Shown: positions 41,848 to 55,066 of the stretch, one piece after another | Numbering within the stretch: the stretch's first letter is position 1 | How the letters are laid out: every line of letters starts with the position of its first letter | Origin: Emergomyces orientalis | Taxonomy: Eukaryota; Ascomycota; Eurotiomycetes; Onygenales; Ajellomycetaceae | Assembly (NCBI GenBank): GCA_002110485.1 | Contig: MOWL01000089.1 | Location: forward strand, 1,116,001-1,180,000 | Length of the DNA stretch: 64,000 nucleotides | Direction of reading: 5' to 3' | Made by a program: the position numbers and the translations under genes | The notes under the pieces: generated by a model | Told to the model about the DNA's origin: nothing | Seen by the model: only the letters and a program-made list of their open reading frames with translations | The model's database searches: none

Positions 41848-44800
41848 ATCGATGTAAGATTCTTATTTAGAAAAAATGCCTGAAGCCGGGTTTTGGTATA
41901 ATTCTTGATTCTATGCGAGCAGCAAAGGGGCTTCAGCGCCCTTTTATCTTTACCGGGGTGTCGGAACCCGAAAACGGAAAAAACCCAGCTCATTTGCGGG
42001 GTCGGCAGTGGTCTGGGATTTGCCGTCGATCGGGCCATATGAATTGATGCTCATACGAAGCAATCAAGCTTGGTCCTTCGACTAGGCTCTTGTTCTCCGG
42101 TATACTATTAGTCGTCAAGTTTTGCAAATTTAGCTAGGTAAAGCTGTCGGCAAATTTTTGAACATGTTATTGGATGCTTGGCCACTGGTGCTTCAAACCC
42201 CCCTGGACTTCCAAGCTTGTCAAGGCGACCATTCGTGGCTTCGAGTTTGGCAGGCCAGAGTCGAAGTTGGCCAGAACCTTGGAATACGGGATTTGCTCAA
42301 CACCAAAGCCGCCTCCTCAAGCTAGTTAAGTAGTAAGTCTGCAAGCCGGTTCCTGATCGTTTTCAACATGACATTTGATGATTTAATATGCGTATTTCAC
42401 AACTGTAGTGAAAGAGACAGACCTACGTCTATCCTGACGACTGGAGAACGTCTTTCTCACGATGTAGTCGAAAATTCCCGGATTAGGAGGAGGCCATTAA
42501 GGGTGATGACATAAGCTGTGCCTTCTCCACTCCACTCCACTGTGGGGTTTCCCGAGGCCTAAGCTCGAGCAACAACAACATTATTCGGCAACATTTAGGG
42601 CGGAGAAGAAGGTTTTATCCGTTTATGTCAAACATTAGACGATTAGGAACGTCATGAGCCAAAGCAAACAAAGAAAATTCGGTTTGCTATCGACTCTTTT
42701 CCTAGTTCCTTCAGATGTTGGTACCGTAGACCAACTCGTTGTCAGCTATTTCTCAGCTCTCGAGATATGGGGGGTTCTGATGAAGAAATCCATCAGGCAT
42801 ATCTTACAGCTTCATGCTAGTCCAGGTTCGACCATCAAGGTGACTTAAAACTATGCCAATGCAAAGATGTCAGCCCCCTACGCAACGGGCCCCACCCTTG
42901 TTTTCAACACGGCCCAACCACGACCATTGGGTTTCCCAATCAGCCGAGAAATCACCAATCCCATCTTTTTGTACTGGAACAAGGCGGACCATGCTAGAAA
43001 CATAGGAAGAACAAGCCTCCATGATAGCCGAAAAGTCTAACTCTCCTCTCGTCCGTGGAGGTTTACCGTAGCCTGCCCACGTATCCTTGATGTCCAATGG
43101 ATACCCACTTGCTCGAAGGCATCTGCGATGTTTCGAGAAGAATGATACCCAAGCTGTAACGAGCCAGGAAACTTGGCCGTTTTCCCTCCGTCTATCTAGA
43201 GTCTGCTGTAGCTGTGTTCCAATCCATAAAAAATAGCCGAAATATACCAGCGTCGCTCAAAATATGGTTGAATGTCCAACGGGGGAAATACCTGGTTCCC
43301 AGATGTTTGCTGCCAGGGTCATTTGGCTGCGAAATATCACATTCGCACTGGAACTACCATTCGAGATTTCGACTTATGGGAATGAATATGCTGCGTTTTC
43401 CCTTGGGTACTGTGTCGTAGGGCAAAGGTAATAGAGATCAAGGTATTTAAGTACACCATTTGGGATGGAACTGTTGCTGTAAGGCTTATTCGAGGCATGA
43501 AATTATCAATCTGGCACGTGCCAAAGGGAGAATATCTGAGATGGGTTGTATGGCAGAAGTGGCTAAATACCAAATTAATGCCTACAAATCCACCTGGATA
43601 CCAGGGTCAATAATCTAGAAGGCATGCGGTTATATCTGAATATGGCCTCTTCATCGTCCATATACAGCGGCGCCCTTCTACCGTAATTTTAGGACAAGGG
43701 AGATTGGAACAAGTTGGGTTTATGGTGATGTTTCCCCATCGGAATTGCAATTTGGTGAAGAGACTTACAGCGCAATATATGTAGCCAGGGGGTGCACAAT
43801 ACCATCTTGTGTGAGGGATATAACCAAACGCAACCGGATTCCCAAGCTGGGTGATGCAAACGGTTATGTTACCTGGTAATTTCATGCCGCGATGCTGATG
43901 TCCCCCCCAATCCCAGCACAATCTTAATGTGTTTGAATGTTTGAACGCAATTCCAGTTCAGGTGGAATCCGTATGTCCGCACGCGCCAACTGTGGTCGCG
44001 CGGAGGACATGAAGGGGAACACAGCCTGTATCGTACCATATCATAATCAAAAAGAAAGAAAAAGAATTAAGCAAATAGCGCTTTTAGCCCATGTATGAGA
44101 AACCCCTCGTGACAATTCCAAGATAATCGTGAGTGATAAATCATTGTGGGAAACAATAGGAGGGACTGTCTGGGGACGTGCCATGGTGCTTCGAGGCATA
44201 TGCTGTACACTTGGGTATGTATGGGTGTGCATTACGAACAAATTTCCCGGTATGTTTCAACAAAGGAGAACCTTTTATTATTCAAGATATGTTTAGGGCG
44301 ACGTGTGAGAGCACTTCTCTTCTCGCGCTGAGGATATTGAGCAATGGGAGAAACGATACATCCATGCGCTGCCCAAGGAAAATAGCATTGATGGGCATCC
44401 CAAACTCACACATAATATAAAGCATATTCACTCCTCGCGTGATAAGTTACCTGTCTTATACTCCTCTCAAAGACGCAGAAGCAACTTACTCGAGGGGGGT
44501 TCATAGCATCAAAAACCAATAAAATCCACCCTCGTGAATTGGCATCTCAGCAAGCGCAATAGATGTGTACGGGCCATTTAGGACAATCAGTCCATTTCAA
44601 CAGGTAATCAACTATAGACAATTCAACTTCCAGTTAGCAATAATGAGTTCTGTACATAAATCTGGGTCGACTCTCGAAAAACTGACCTCATCCTCAAAAC
44701 TTCCATGCCTGGCCCCGGTTATGGCCCCGTCCCCAAAAATCGAATTCGTGGAAGACGGATGGTCAGATCTTGGGGAATGGGCAAATAATTAAAACAAAGA

Positions 44801-45792
44801 AATTTGTTGCCAATAATGCAATAAATCTGTTCGCATAAGCAACGCCGACACTATGGAGACATACAAAAGAAGGTCCAAAACCGCCCTAGAGTCGAAATTC
44901 CATGGATGTGATAGGCGCTTTTGGGGAGAGTTCGTATGCCCTACATAATTACCTCAACAATTCTTCTAGTATCATATCATTCTGTCTGACTGTTGTGATA
45001 CTCTCACATTATTAGTGTGGTTACTTCATTAAAAAAACGGCTGTGAAATTAACTTACTCCCCTGAACTATAGACAGCCAAAGTGTTCAGCACATGAACCC
45101 TGTGAAATCCTGCATGGATAATATTTGGATCTTCGTAACAAAAGTCACGATGGCATTCGTCCTGGGGGAGCACTGGAAAGCCGGCGTCACACACCCTGTT
45201 GTTTCACCCTGGGTCATAATGGGCCTGAGTAAGTGCATCGAAGCGATCCCTCACCGAATTGGAGCCTATATTCCGCCCGGCTAAGATTTCCCCTAGTAAA
45301 ATTCACATTTGCAGATGGACGGAAGCAAAGCGCTCCTCAATCCATAAAGAGAATCCAACATCCAAAGAATGTGTCGATTAGGAAAATTCCCCTTTTTCCA
45401 AATTTATAAAACAACTAGAGCAGCCAAGTCAACAGACTTGCTATACTTCCGCTAATGCTTCCTGTAACAAACCATCGAAAGATAGCTTGGGGTGTAATAA
45501 ATCCAATTACATGTGATTTTCATTGCCGATCCCACAAAAACTTGGAAATCATATACTAGACAAAGAACGTGTAAGGAAACATATCCCGGAAATGAAGAGC
45601 ATTTCATAACTTACATGTTTGAGAAAGGAAATTACAAATAGAACGAGGGCAAGTCCGGTCTGGGGTTGAGGACTGGAAAAAGCAGAACAGCAAACAAAAG
45701 AAATAGAAAAAGAATTATAGCACTTCTCTGTAGATATATTAATACTCAGTCTTAAAAATCAGCATGACATCCCCCTCTTGTTCGGTCAGGCA
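41848..45792. other. Gene-poor stretch, about 3.9 kb
   Basis: No recognisable family. The best open stretch is 42870..~43250 on the minus strand, listed separately. Other short frames (43607..43921 minus, cysteine-containing; 44565..44792 plus) show no motif. It may hold decayed genes. Confidence 0.4.
42870..43250 (-). other. Possible gene fragment, unrecognised
   Basis: An open frame of ~126 codons without an early Met ends at 42870. It includes GYFLWIGTQLQQTLDRRREN, a Trp-rich WLVTAWVSFFSKHRRC and GYPLDIKDTWAGYGKPPRTR. Composition looks protein-like, but no family is recognised and its length is within what chance allows in 64 kb. It could be the last exon of a decayed gene. Confidence 0.22.
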
Positions 45793-47936
45793 TCACTGAT
45801 AAAGCTTTTTCTTCTCCGCTCGTGCAGCTGAATCCGTCTCTGAAAATGCCAATAACCCAATCCTCTCATTGCTCTGCACATCGCCCAACCTGACCTTTTT
45901 ATCTTTCAATTTTCTTGACCTCATTAGCCCGTCCAACACTGACCCCTCTGCCGCATGGGGAAAGTGTGCTGAGTCCCGCGTCAGGCTGGAGGCATACCCC
46001 AGCACATCTTGGATGTGCGTGAAGAAAGCTAGCAGGGAGGATGCGAGGGCCGCGAACAGCATGACGGCAATTGCAACAAGGAAAACCGCCAGCCATGCGG
46101 GATTTGTGGTGTAGAGATAGTGCTCTAACGAGGTGACGGTTCCCATCGTGATACGCTTGAAAGGATCTTCTGTGTATATTCGTATGGTGTACTCCGGGAG
46201 CTTTGTATCCAGGCCGCCGACCATTGCACTGGGAAAGAGGCTGGCCATGTAATATGTGTTTAAGACTTGTGTGAGTCGTTGGGAGAACACGGCTTTGTCG
46301 AGATTATATAATTTTATGCCAACCTCTTGTACGAGGAGCGGCGTATCGGTGTTGTTGACGTATTTCTCCATCAAAGAGTAGCGGGACGTTTCGTTCTGGC
46401 CTTGACTGGTGGCGAGCGAGGAGGTGAATTTGTCCAGTACGGGTCGAAAGAGGAACGGAGTTATGTCTGCCGGCGGATGTAGCTTGCGGGAGTCTTCGTT
46501 GCCGTTACAGAGCACTGTGGCTTATTGATCAAAGATGAATTGCCGACCCAGTGCACAGAAGATTCAACATAAACCTTTCTGATGTTGCAATAGGCTATCG
46601 TTGCAGGGTTATCGACTCCAGGAAAGACCGAGAGCTTTGATTCAAAAAGAAAAGTTTGTTTCTTATCAAAGAAAGTCTTTTCGTTGTCGGTAACGTTTGG
46701 GATGAGAGACGGCATGCCATCGTCCCAGAGTTTTGTTAAATACCCAGATCTCCAATCTACCGAGCTGTCAATTCCAAAGTGGAACGATGACTGGGTATGG
46801 ACCTGGCCATAGAACATGTTATTTGATATATGTAGGAGCTTGGGGCTGCTTTACTCTTCGTTATCGAGAGATTGGTACCAGGAGACGCCGTGAAGTTTTC
46901 TGTTATAGGAACCTGAGGAGCGACACTAAGGGTAAAGCAATCGATATCGAAATAGGATGATTCCATGGTGAGTGTTGTATTGCCATTCCATGGCAGACCC
47001 CCTACAGGGATTCCTATCAACGACGAATAAGGGATGTGTTCTGTGAAGGCGTCAAAGTTGTACCAACCCGTCTCATTCGCGGTATGATTCGAAGCCATGT
47101 GTGACATGAACGGCACCTTTAAATTTCCCCAGATGTCCGCAGGGGCACTTTTGGCATCGGGCGGGGCCATCAGCGACGTGATATATAGCCCGTTCAATTG
47201 CGGGCAAACAAACGTAAGAGGTTGGCGCATTGCGTTGAAAGGTGATGATATCTCGGTGTTGAATGTATATATCTCTGATGCAACGGCAACAGATGGGATC
47301 GTCCTCACTATATGCAAGGAAGATTGGCCTCCAAGTGGTGATAGCGCCCAAAGGCAAAGTAGCGCGATGGCCAACATGTTGAAGGATCCCATTAGCACTT
47401 GCGTGGAAAAGGTTCCAAAGACACTTGAACTGCCCAACAGTTGTTCCAAATGCCCTAACGAGATACCACGTTCCAATCTCCATGTCGCCAAATTTTTGGT
47501 CAAACGACCCCATCACCGCGGCGAAGATAATGGGAAACGTCGTTACTGCCTGGAGATTGTTCCTGTGAGTAACTTGTTTAGCAGTTCTGAAATCTCAAGT
47601 TGCACATACCGTTTTCATGCCAACCTGTAGATACGACCATTCCCGTTCGTTCACCGGTTTCCCATTTTTAACAGCAGTATAGGTTCCCAACCCTAGGAAT
47701 GGGGTAGTAGCCAGCAACAGAATAATATCGATCAAAGAACGAACGATAAATCCGGTTGTGCCTCTCTTCAGCGGCAGAGGGCGTTTCGGCCACTTTGGGC
47801 TTCTTCTGCTTTCATCCAAAAGTTCTGTAGAGGACTGGAGAGATGAAACAGATGTAAATGAGGAGCTTTCTGAAAGCGCCGGCCGGTGCCCACACCAGAG
47901 GTCTGTTGCTCTGTGCACTGCTCGTGCACTCTCCAT
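45793..47936 (-). pseudogene. Fungal multi-pass membrane protein of unknown function, with three frameshifts
   Basis: Exon 1 is 47610..47936 and exon 2 begins at 47549 (60-bp intron). After that, coding continues to 45793 in three successive frame changes. One extra base lies in the C4 run at 47508..47511 (FAAVMG to RLTKNLATWRLERGISLG). One base is missing in the G4 run near 46842..46846 (SKAAP to KLLHISNNMFYGQ). One is missing near 46490 (VTATK to DSRKLHPPADITPF). The protein has TM segments near the N-terminus (SLIDIILLLATTPFLGLGTY) and before the C-terminus (WLAVFLVAIAVMLFAALASSLLAFF), with a large glycosylatable outer domain (NTT, NHT, NET, NFT sites). This matches a fungal family with WALSPLGGQSSLR-type motifs and no known function. 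No in-frame stop is needed, so decay is recent or the sequence has homopolymer errors. Confidence 0.65.
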
Positions 47937-50900
47937 TGATCGGTAAAGAGAAATACGATCACGTCAATGAATTGGAGTAGTGCAGACGGTCAATAAACGA
48001 GTTGGAGAGATGAGAGTAAGGAGTAATAATTGTGAAGTGCGAAGTATGAAGCCCTGGCCAGCGTAGCGAAGATACGTATAACGAGGTTGATGGTGCTTTA
48101 TAACTTGATATCTGCCCGGCCACGGCGAGCTTGGAATGGCAATCTGAATCCATGTTGCTGTTGTTCGGCGCCTAAATAAAATTTCCCTGCAGTGATGATT
48201 GTTTCAGAATTGAAACACCACGCCGTTGGAAAGAGATGCAGAGCTGCAACGGACGCGCGCTTAAGCTGATGGGTATTGGTTATTAAATTAATATATGGAG
48301 TACCCCAAAAAGCGTTATTCTCGGCCTGACTTATTGGGAGCCAGTCACCGAATGCCAACATGTAGGATAAACCCCATGTAAAGCTGCTAAACCCTCAAAA
48401 AGATTTCTTTATGTAGACTAACACAGCAACAAACCCTGGTTGATGGCTTCAGCTCGTTGCCAATGACAGCTGGGCGTGTAGCCGCCATCGGGGAACGGAT
48501 GCTAACCATCCTTGCCAAGTTGCCAACAGGTTTGAAATAGAAACCGGGGAATTCTAGGCCAGAGTAATCAACCATTAAGAGAGATCGTACCAATTGATGG
48601 GGGAAAAATGCGCATTGTGGCGTGTCGACAGGCCCTGACATGAAGCAAGTTGTTCCCAGTCTGGACATGAATGAGAATGGAGGTGTGATGAGAAGGTAGA
48701 AATGACAGCGCGCTCAAAGAGTAACTAATATTGGCGTCTTGGCTGCATCCTTCAGCGAAGGATATGCTAACTACGCCGAGTTCGCCAGTTCATTCAGTCG
48801 ATCGCGCCAAATCACCTCAGGCACCTTCAAATCCCAAGGATAGAGGCTCAGCAATGATGTTGAACGTATTTCGCATCAGATCTCAAGATACAGTGATATC
48901 GACAATCATTGTTTTTAATGCTCGTAGTTACCGCGGTTGCGGAATTTTGTTGTCGAACTGTTAATTGGTAAGTAGCAACTGAAAATAGGGGCCTATGTTC
49001 CTGGCATCAAAATTTTAAGCATAACTATACAGGGCACGGGCGCCTATCTGGCATAAATATTTCATAGTTTTTAGTGAGCAGGTCCAGGGCCTCGATGCTT
49101 GTGGCTTTGGCGACTATATTAACTGTTAAGACAACAGCGGCCTGCGCCTAGACCATAACAAGGAATCGAGAATAGCTGCCATGGGATAGGGGTGGGTCAT
49201 TATACTAATGGTGAGATTAGAAACGTATGGCGCACTGCTCTACTATCCATATAGAGTTTGTACAACTCTCCTCAAGATGGTGTCCAAGGGTGTGTATCAC
49301 CGCATATACCCAAGCAGTATAGGGGCACATTGCGTCAGCGTCCTCGAGGCATTCCCTGGCTTGCTGTCGGTTTATGTCCCGTACGATCAATGGCATCGGC
49401 CGTCCCTCCATTGCACTCGTCTATTCCCAGACAAATAAGTATCCTTGCCGAAGTCGCCGTTTTCGCGCCACGGTTCCCATCGCAGCTCTGTCAAAACCCA
49501 TGGGCCGATGCAATATCATCTTGAGGATCTGCCCTCCGTACCTACTATATGGGCAAGTTACCAAAAACCGGATCACCGCCTACCTTTGGCTTGAGCCGCA
49601 TGTTCAGCACAGGATAAATTTATACACCGAAGTGTTTATCAGATCTTGCCTCGATTTATCGTCATCAGTACCAAAACGAAAGGTTTGAAGATGCGGTGAA
49701 ATAAAATTGCCTTCAAACCCAAAGCATCCATATCAGGTCCATTAACGCCCAGGAAACGATTTGCCGCAGCTGTTAATTCGGCATCGTGCCACGCACATAT
49801 TCATGTAAATAAACCCAAAACAAAGGAAGAACTAAGATAAAGAAAATTTCGATAAAAGATATCACAGTTGTGATTTCGGTGGATGAAGGTTATGAGAAAA
49901 GCCATAAGGCAAAGAAGCCAAACAATGCCTTTGAATCGGGCGGAAGTCGAACCTCACCCCGAAAATAGTTTGCTGCGTGTTCCGTAAATATGGTAATTTG
50001 CAAACCGACTCGGAATAAATTTGAAAACTCAGATTGGCAGTTTGGAACCTTCTCCATCATTTAACATTATGTTAATTATTAGTCTGTGGCGAGCAAACCG
50101 GAATTTGAGGATCCCACTTGGCAGGGTTCAGACTAAAAAGGATACGGCTCGCTCGATTTTGTTGCCAGCGGCAAATCTCCTCGGCATATCCTGCGGTGAT
50201 ATCGGACATCTCGTGGGGGAAAACGCCGCGGCGAGATTCGTTCCATGGTCGGCGCAGCCGCCCCGAACATCCGTCATAGGCAAGACTTGGCTGGTGCGCT
50301 TCTGCTCGGCGTACTTAGACTACCGAGACTAATGACAATCGGATCGGGTCGGTCGGAGGTGGATTGAGTGAGTATTGATCTGGGAAGGGTGGAAATACAA
50401 GAGAGGTTCTCTCACTCATTTGCTGGGGGGTGAAATGATATTAAATTCTGAAGCGTTGCATACGGACCTATAGAACGAGCAATTACAAAAAGGAAGTCCC
50501 AGCAGGAACGGCAGGCCTCAACGCATTTTATATGGACGGAATTCATACGGATGCATCCATGGATTACCTTGCTACTTGAACTCCTTCAAATGCAAGGTTT
50601 GTCTGGTGTGAGGAGCAAACGAGGATATTCTTCGCATCAGACATTTCAACCCGTTCCCGCTCTCGCTTGTCTCATTTCATCAACCCTGTCAATCAACAAA
50701 AAACAACGATAATCACAATCAAAATTCCCAGCGCTTGTAACTTATTCATATACCGAGGTTCGTAATAAAGGCTGCGACTGGCGGTTCGGACCCTGAAAAC
50801 AATCAGTATCAAACATGCTCGCTGGCAAAACCCGATCACGCTTACTGCGACCAACAGGCAGGTGGGACATATCTCGTCAATCTCCCCAGCGCGTTTCTCA

Positions 50901-53900
50901 TTCCAAGGACGGCGTATTCTTATTTCCACCATTACGACAGGGCTGGTAAACTGTAACACCCGCTCGCCCGCTTAAAACAAGCCCCAGCCAACCTAGGGGC
51001 TAGAGATGAGTGCGGGGGCAGCGTGGAACAAACAAGCATCAGCCTTTAATGCAGCATCGGCAGAATAGCGTCGATTCTTAGTTGCTCGAGCTGGCTAGTA
51101 GACAAGCCACCAAATAATGTTTTCAAGCCACGTTAAGCCAAGGACTCGAGGAAGCCCCTTAGAAGTTATTTTGCGGCGCTCGATTCGGGTGGTTTCATAC
51201 CCGATTTACAAAGTAACTCTCCGAATTCCTTCTTTTCTCGAAATCTTGAGCCATTTAGAGTTGCCAGCTGATACAGAATGGAAGTTTAATCGAAGATTCC
51301 ATGGCTCCCCTAAATTTAGTTGTGCCATGGAATGAAATTGAGATGTCAAGTATTTCTCCGACCCGTCATATGATACTCTGGAGCTGAGGTCGGAAGCCGT
51401 AAAACAATGCAAGATACCTATGATGACAAGTCGACTGGCCTCCAAGCGGGGACGAGGCAATCTCGAGAATGCCCCAACTAACAAGGATGCAAGACGCTGA
51501 TGGGTACATTGCCCCTACAATGCCCCACTGGCTACATGTTCTCGCTCGAGACAATGTTGCCTGGGAACCGCGAGGACGAATATAAGTGGACACGGAAACA
51601 ACCCGTCTCCGAAACCATGAACTGTTCCAACCCTAGCCTGTTCCTTGTCCCATTGTCTTCCTTGATAAGTCTCCGCCCTTCTAAGCCCATTTTCAGGCTG
51701 TTATGGATCCTGGCCGAGGCGTTCGCCATGCGGGTTACTCATCCCTCCCAACATTTTTGAAGTCAGCTTGTCACCTTCGGGGTTTAGCCTCCGGACAGAT
51801 GGAAAATTACGGTTGGCATATCGGCCAGCTCCAGGTTGTAGGATTGTCATCAGCGCCAGCAGGGGGCTCCATAGCGTGGCACTCATGTCATCCCATTCTA
51901 CTCCGGATTTCAGGATACCAAATCAGAGGGGATTTGTGGGGAAGCTTGGTGGATCGGGAGAGTGGTCTAATCAGCCATGTCACCATGTGGGATTGAGAGA
52001 TTGAAGCCCATGAGCTTTGTTCAGAGGCTAAAGAGCTCTCCGCCCCTTTTTCTTTGCTTGGCTCCTCTCGACAATGAACCGCTCTGACCATCTGCCCGTG
52101 GGGATGAATCCTGGTCGGAGTTCTGTATTGAGATGTACACAATTCTGGGGTGGTAATGACGATCATGCATAGGAGTTGAAAATATCACTTTCGTTAATAT
52201 CATTCGCTCCTATTCGGAGCGCGCTCTGCTCATTACTGGGACAATTTACACAGATCCCAGCCTCCGTCAGCAGCTGAACGAGCATGAAACGGTGTTTTCC
52301 TTTGCAATCCAATCCATGCTGGCTTGACAGCATAACTAGCTCCTTAGGTTGTGAGTTGTTACTTGGGGGGTGAGCGAACTAGCCCTAGCCCTAGCCCTAA
52401 CTAGTTTATCTCCGTCACAGGGTTGGCCATAACAGGAGGCGAAAGTGTCAAGCAAAAACAACGCTAGGAATATCAAAATCGAAATATGATACGAAACAGT
52501 ACACGACCTTTGGTGCACTCACATTGTTTTCTCACTGTTCTTTAATCATCTTAAAACCAAAAGGAATCGGACATATGGCTCGTATATAAAGTTGAGTTGT
52601 GGGCCGGTTTTCCCCATACTCGACATGGGCGCTTGATGTCTTCCCCCTCACATGGCGAAACTGGCAAACCTATTGGCATGATGAAATATGGGGATTTCCA
52701 AGGTTACGTCGCTGAAATTCTCGATTAATAATACTTAGTGACATGTGGATGGGATTCATGCCCTCACACAATTCGATGTATAACGTCGTAGTCTCCATAC
52801 GGCCGGGACGAAACAAGCCGTCGTTGAAGCCGATCCAACTCGCTTTGGTCCAGGCATAAATCAATTATTTTATGTTTGTGCCAGTCGGACAAACAGTCTC
52901 CACATATCGAAAATTCAAATCCAGACGCCAGACGACAGCGGTGTTCTCATGTCAACACACAGATTCACCATTTGCCCTTTCAAGAAGACATCCACCGCAT
53001 GCATATTTATGGATGGACAGAGCCGATCCGATCAACCCATGATTGTCATAGCTGCTGCATTCTTTTGTGGGGCTTTGTTGAGCTCGAGTTATTGCCAATT
53101 ATTAATGCCAGCTTGGCCCCGGCATTTACATGAACTTGGCTCCATCCAAGTGCACCTCGTACCGTGAGATTGGCCGCTAAGGCAGTCTTGGGGTATTTGC
53201 TCCGGTACCAGTGGGGAGTTTGAAACAGTGTAATAATGTGTGTATGTACCGTACTGTTCTCTCTTTAATAATACTTTGATATTTACGTAGGAGCCTCAAA
53301 GTGGCATTCCCGCAAAGAGATCCCTCTTCTATTTTTGATAAAGGGAATGAGCTCCAGGCTTTTGGCATTGGGAATTTTTTGTGATTTTGTTTCGCAAACT
53401 TGACCCAGGAAAAGAGAGTCTGTCAATGCTAGCAAGAAGTGCAGGGGAGCTCTTTTTTTGTTTGTAGGTCCCCGCCAAGAATAGACATTGAAAGAAGAAA
53501 AAATTCCCAATTCACGGGCACATTAACAGAGTGGCAGATTCATGATATTTCTCCTCTGTCCTCTATATGCACAAAAATTCCTGGTCCAATTGGCCAGTTT
53601 GGACTTTTTTAATTAAACACTTATAGAGAAAGGAGATAAATAATACTATTGTTTAATCCAATAGTGGTGAGTTAGCTGCGGTGGGCGTTGAGGGAAGCAC
53701 CAGCTACATGCATCGTACACATCTCTTCAATCGTCCAGACGTAGCATCCATGCTTGAGTGAGAAAGCTATAATTACTCGCGGCAAATGCGCATCAATCCC
53801 TGGTATTGGGTACTCTGATCAATATGTGAAATTCACATTTCTCTCGAAAGCAAAGACTGCGACACTTAATACGGACATCTCTTGGTTAAAGGAACCTAGG

Positions 53901-55066
53901 ACCACGGTCGCACCTTTTTCGCCCTTTTTCCAACCGGAAGTTTCTTTTTTGCCTCCAATGGTGCAATTCATCGGACTCTCATTTGTCAGACCAAAAAATT
54001 TCTGGGTTTTGCTTTTCTTTTTCCCTTTTTTTTTTTTTTTTTTGGTCCTCCTTTTCTCGAAAAATCTATAGTTGAAAAATTTCGTTACCACACACTCTGC
54101 GCTCCGTCTTTCGGGTTGATTTTCAATTTGACAATAATCCCCCCTTTCCCACGGCCTTGCTCAGTTGCCCATACAAAAAAAATTACCGCCTGGTATAGTT
54201 TATTACTAATGCAGAAATTTATGGAGCCAGCGTCATTCTTGCTGCCACCGCCCCCGTTAGCTCAGGAGTGGGGAACTAGGTATGAAAGAAAAACCACTTG
54301 AGAGGCAAGGCGAAGCCCGGTTGAGCTCCTTGCCGGATCTTCGTGATTGGCTTTCTTGCCCTGCACCAGCTCGTTATTCTTTTCCTGGGGTTATCACCGT
54401 CTAGAAAGTTTGGGCGTCCTCACTTGCATCAAAAAAGTAAGCTCGTTCCTTTTTGTTCTTTTTTGACTCTCGTCTTGTATCCACCTCCCTACCTTATATC
54501 CCACGTTTTTTTTTCTCCCTCCACACCCTTGCCCTTTCAATCCCACCTAATAATAGTCTGTTTCTTCGCCTCGTTTCCCCTTCAATCAACCAGATTTCCA
54601 AACACCTCCCCCTTCCAGCCAAGGCCAAACTAGTGGCTTTCTTCCTGGTCTCGTTCCAATCATCATTTCTTGGATCTCTGACAGAAACCGAACATCCCGT
54701 CTGTCCGACCTTAGCATCGTTAGTTTCTTATTATCTAATTAATATCAATTTATCAAGGTTCTCCTCTCTTCGGCTGTCTTGTGTTTTCCCTCTTATACCT
54801 TCCTTCCTTCCCCATTGTTTGGCTGTTCTTTCTTCCTTGTCCCTTTCTTCTCGCGTTCCTCTCCAATTTTTGTTTGTGCGTATAGAGCAGGTTCGACCTT
54901 CCTTTTCTCCTTCCCACTTTATATTACCCGCGGTTCGCTTTCCTTTCATACATTTCTTCTTCCTTTTTTAAGATTCAGAGAATCTAATAATCATTCTTCC
55001 TCTCGGTTTTATAACAGAAGACCTCGTCGACCCGTGAATACACACATTCAAGTCAAGTCAAGCGTA
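47937..55066. other. Gene-poor stretch, about 7.1 kb, ending in a pyrimidine-rich leader
   Basis: I could not support any gene between the pseudogene and the second acetate transporter. Frames of 60-105 codons overlap on both strands without family motifs. Notable parts: telomere-like CCCTAG tract (52383..52400), T18 run (54026..54043) and a CT-rich leader (~54430-55060) that is probably the 5' untranslated region of the acetate transporter. Confidence 0.45.
52381..52402. repeat. Telomere-like tract (CCCTAG)2-CCCTAA
   Basis: Three adjacent hexamers differing from the canonical CCCTAA only at the last base in the first two units, in gene-free DNA. It resembles the variant units in the P450 intron. 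Confidence 0.7.

Noticed and set aside
43607..43921. Cysteine-containing 104-codon frame on the minus strand, considered as a small secreted protein
   Set aside because: No signal peptide at the start, no regular cysteine spacing, and the length is within chance.
49930..49960. GGTTCGACTTCC on the minus strand resembling a tRNA B box
   Set aside because: Flanking bases do not form the T-arm or acceptor stem, and no A box is found at the right distance.
54453..54971. 172-codon plus-strand frame rich in Ser, Phe, Leu and Pro
   Set aside because: It lies in the CT-rich leader of the acetate transporter. Pyrimidine-rich DNA produces such frames without coding function.
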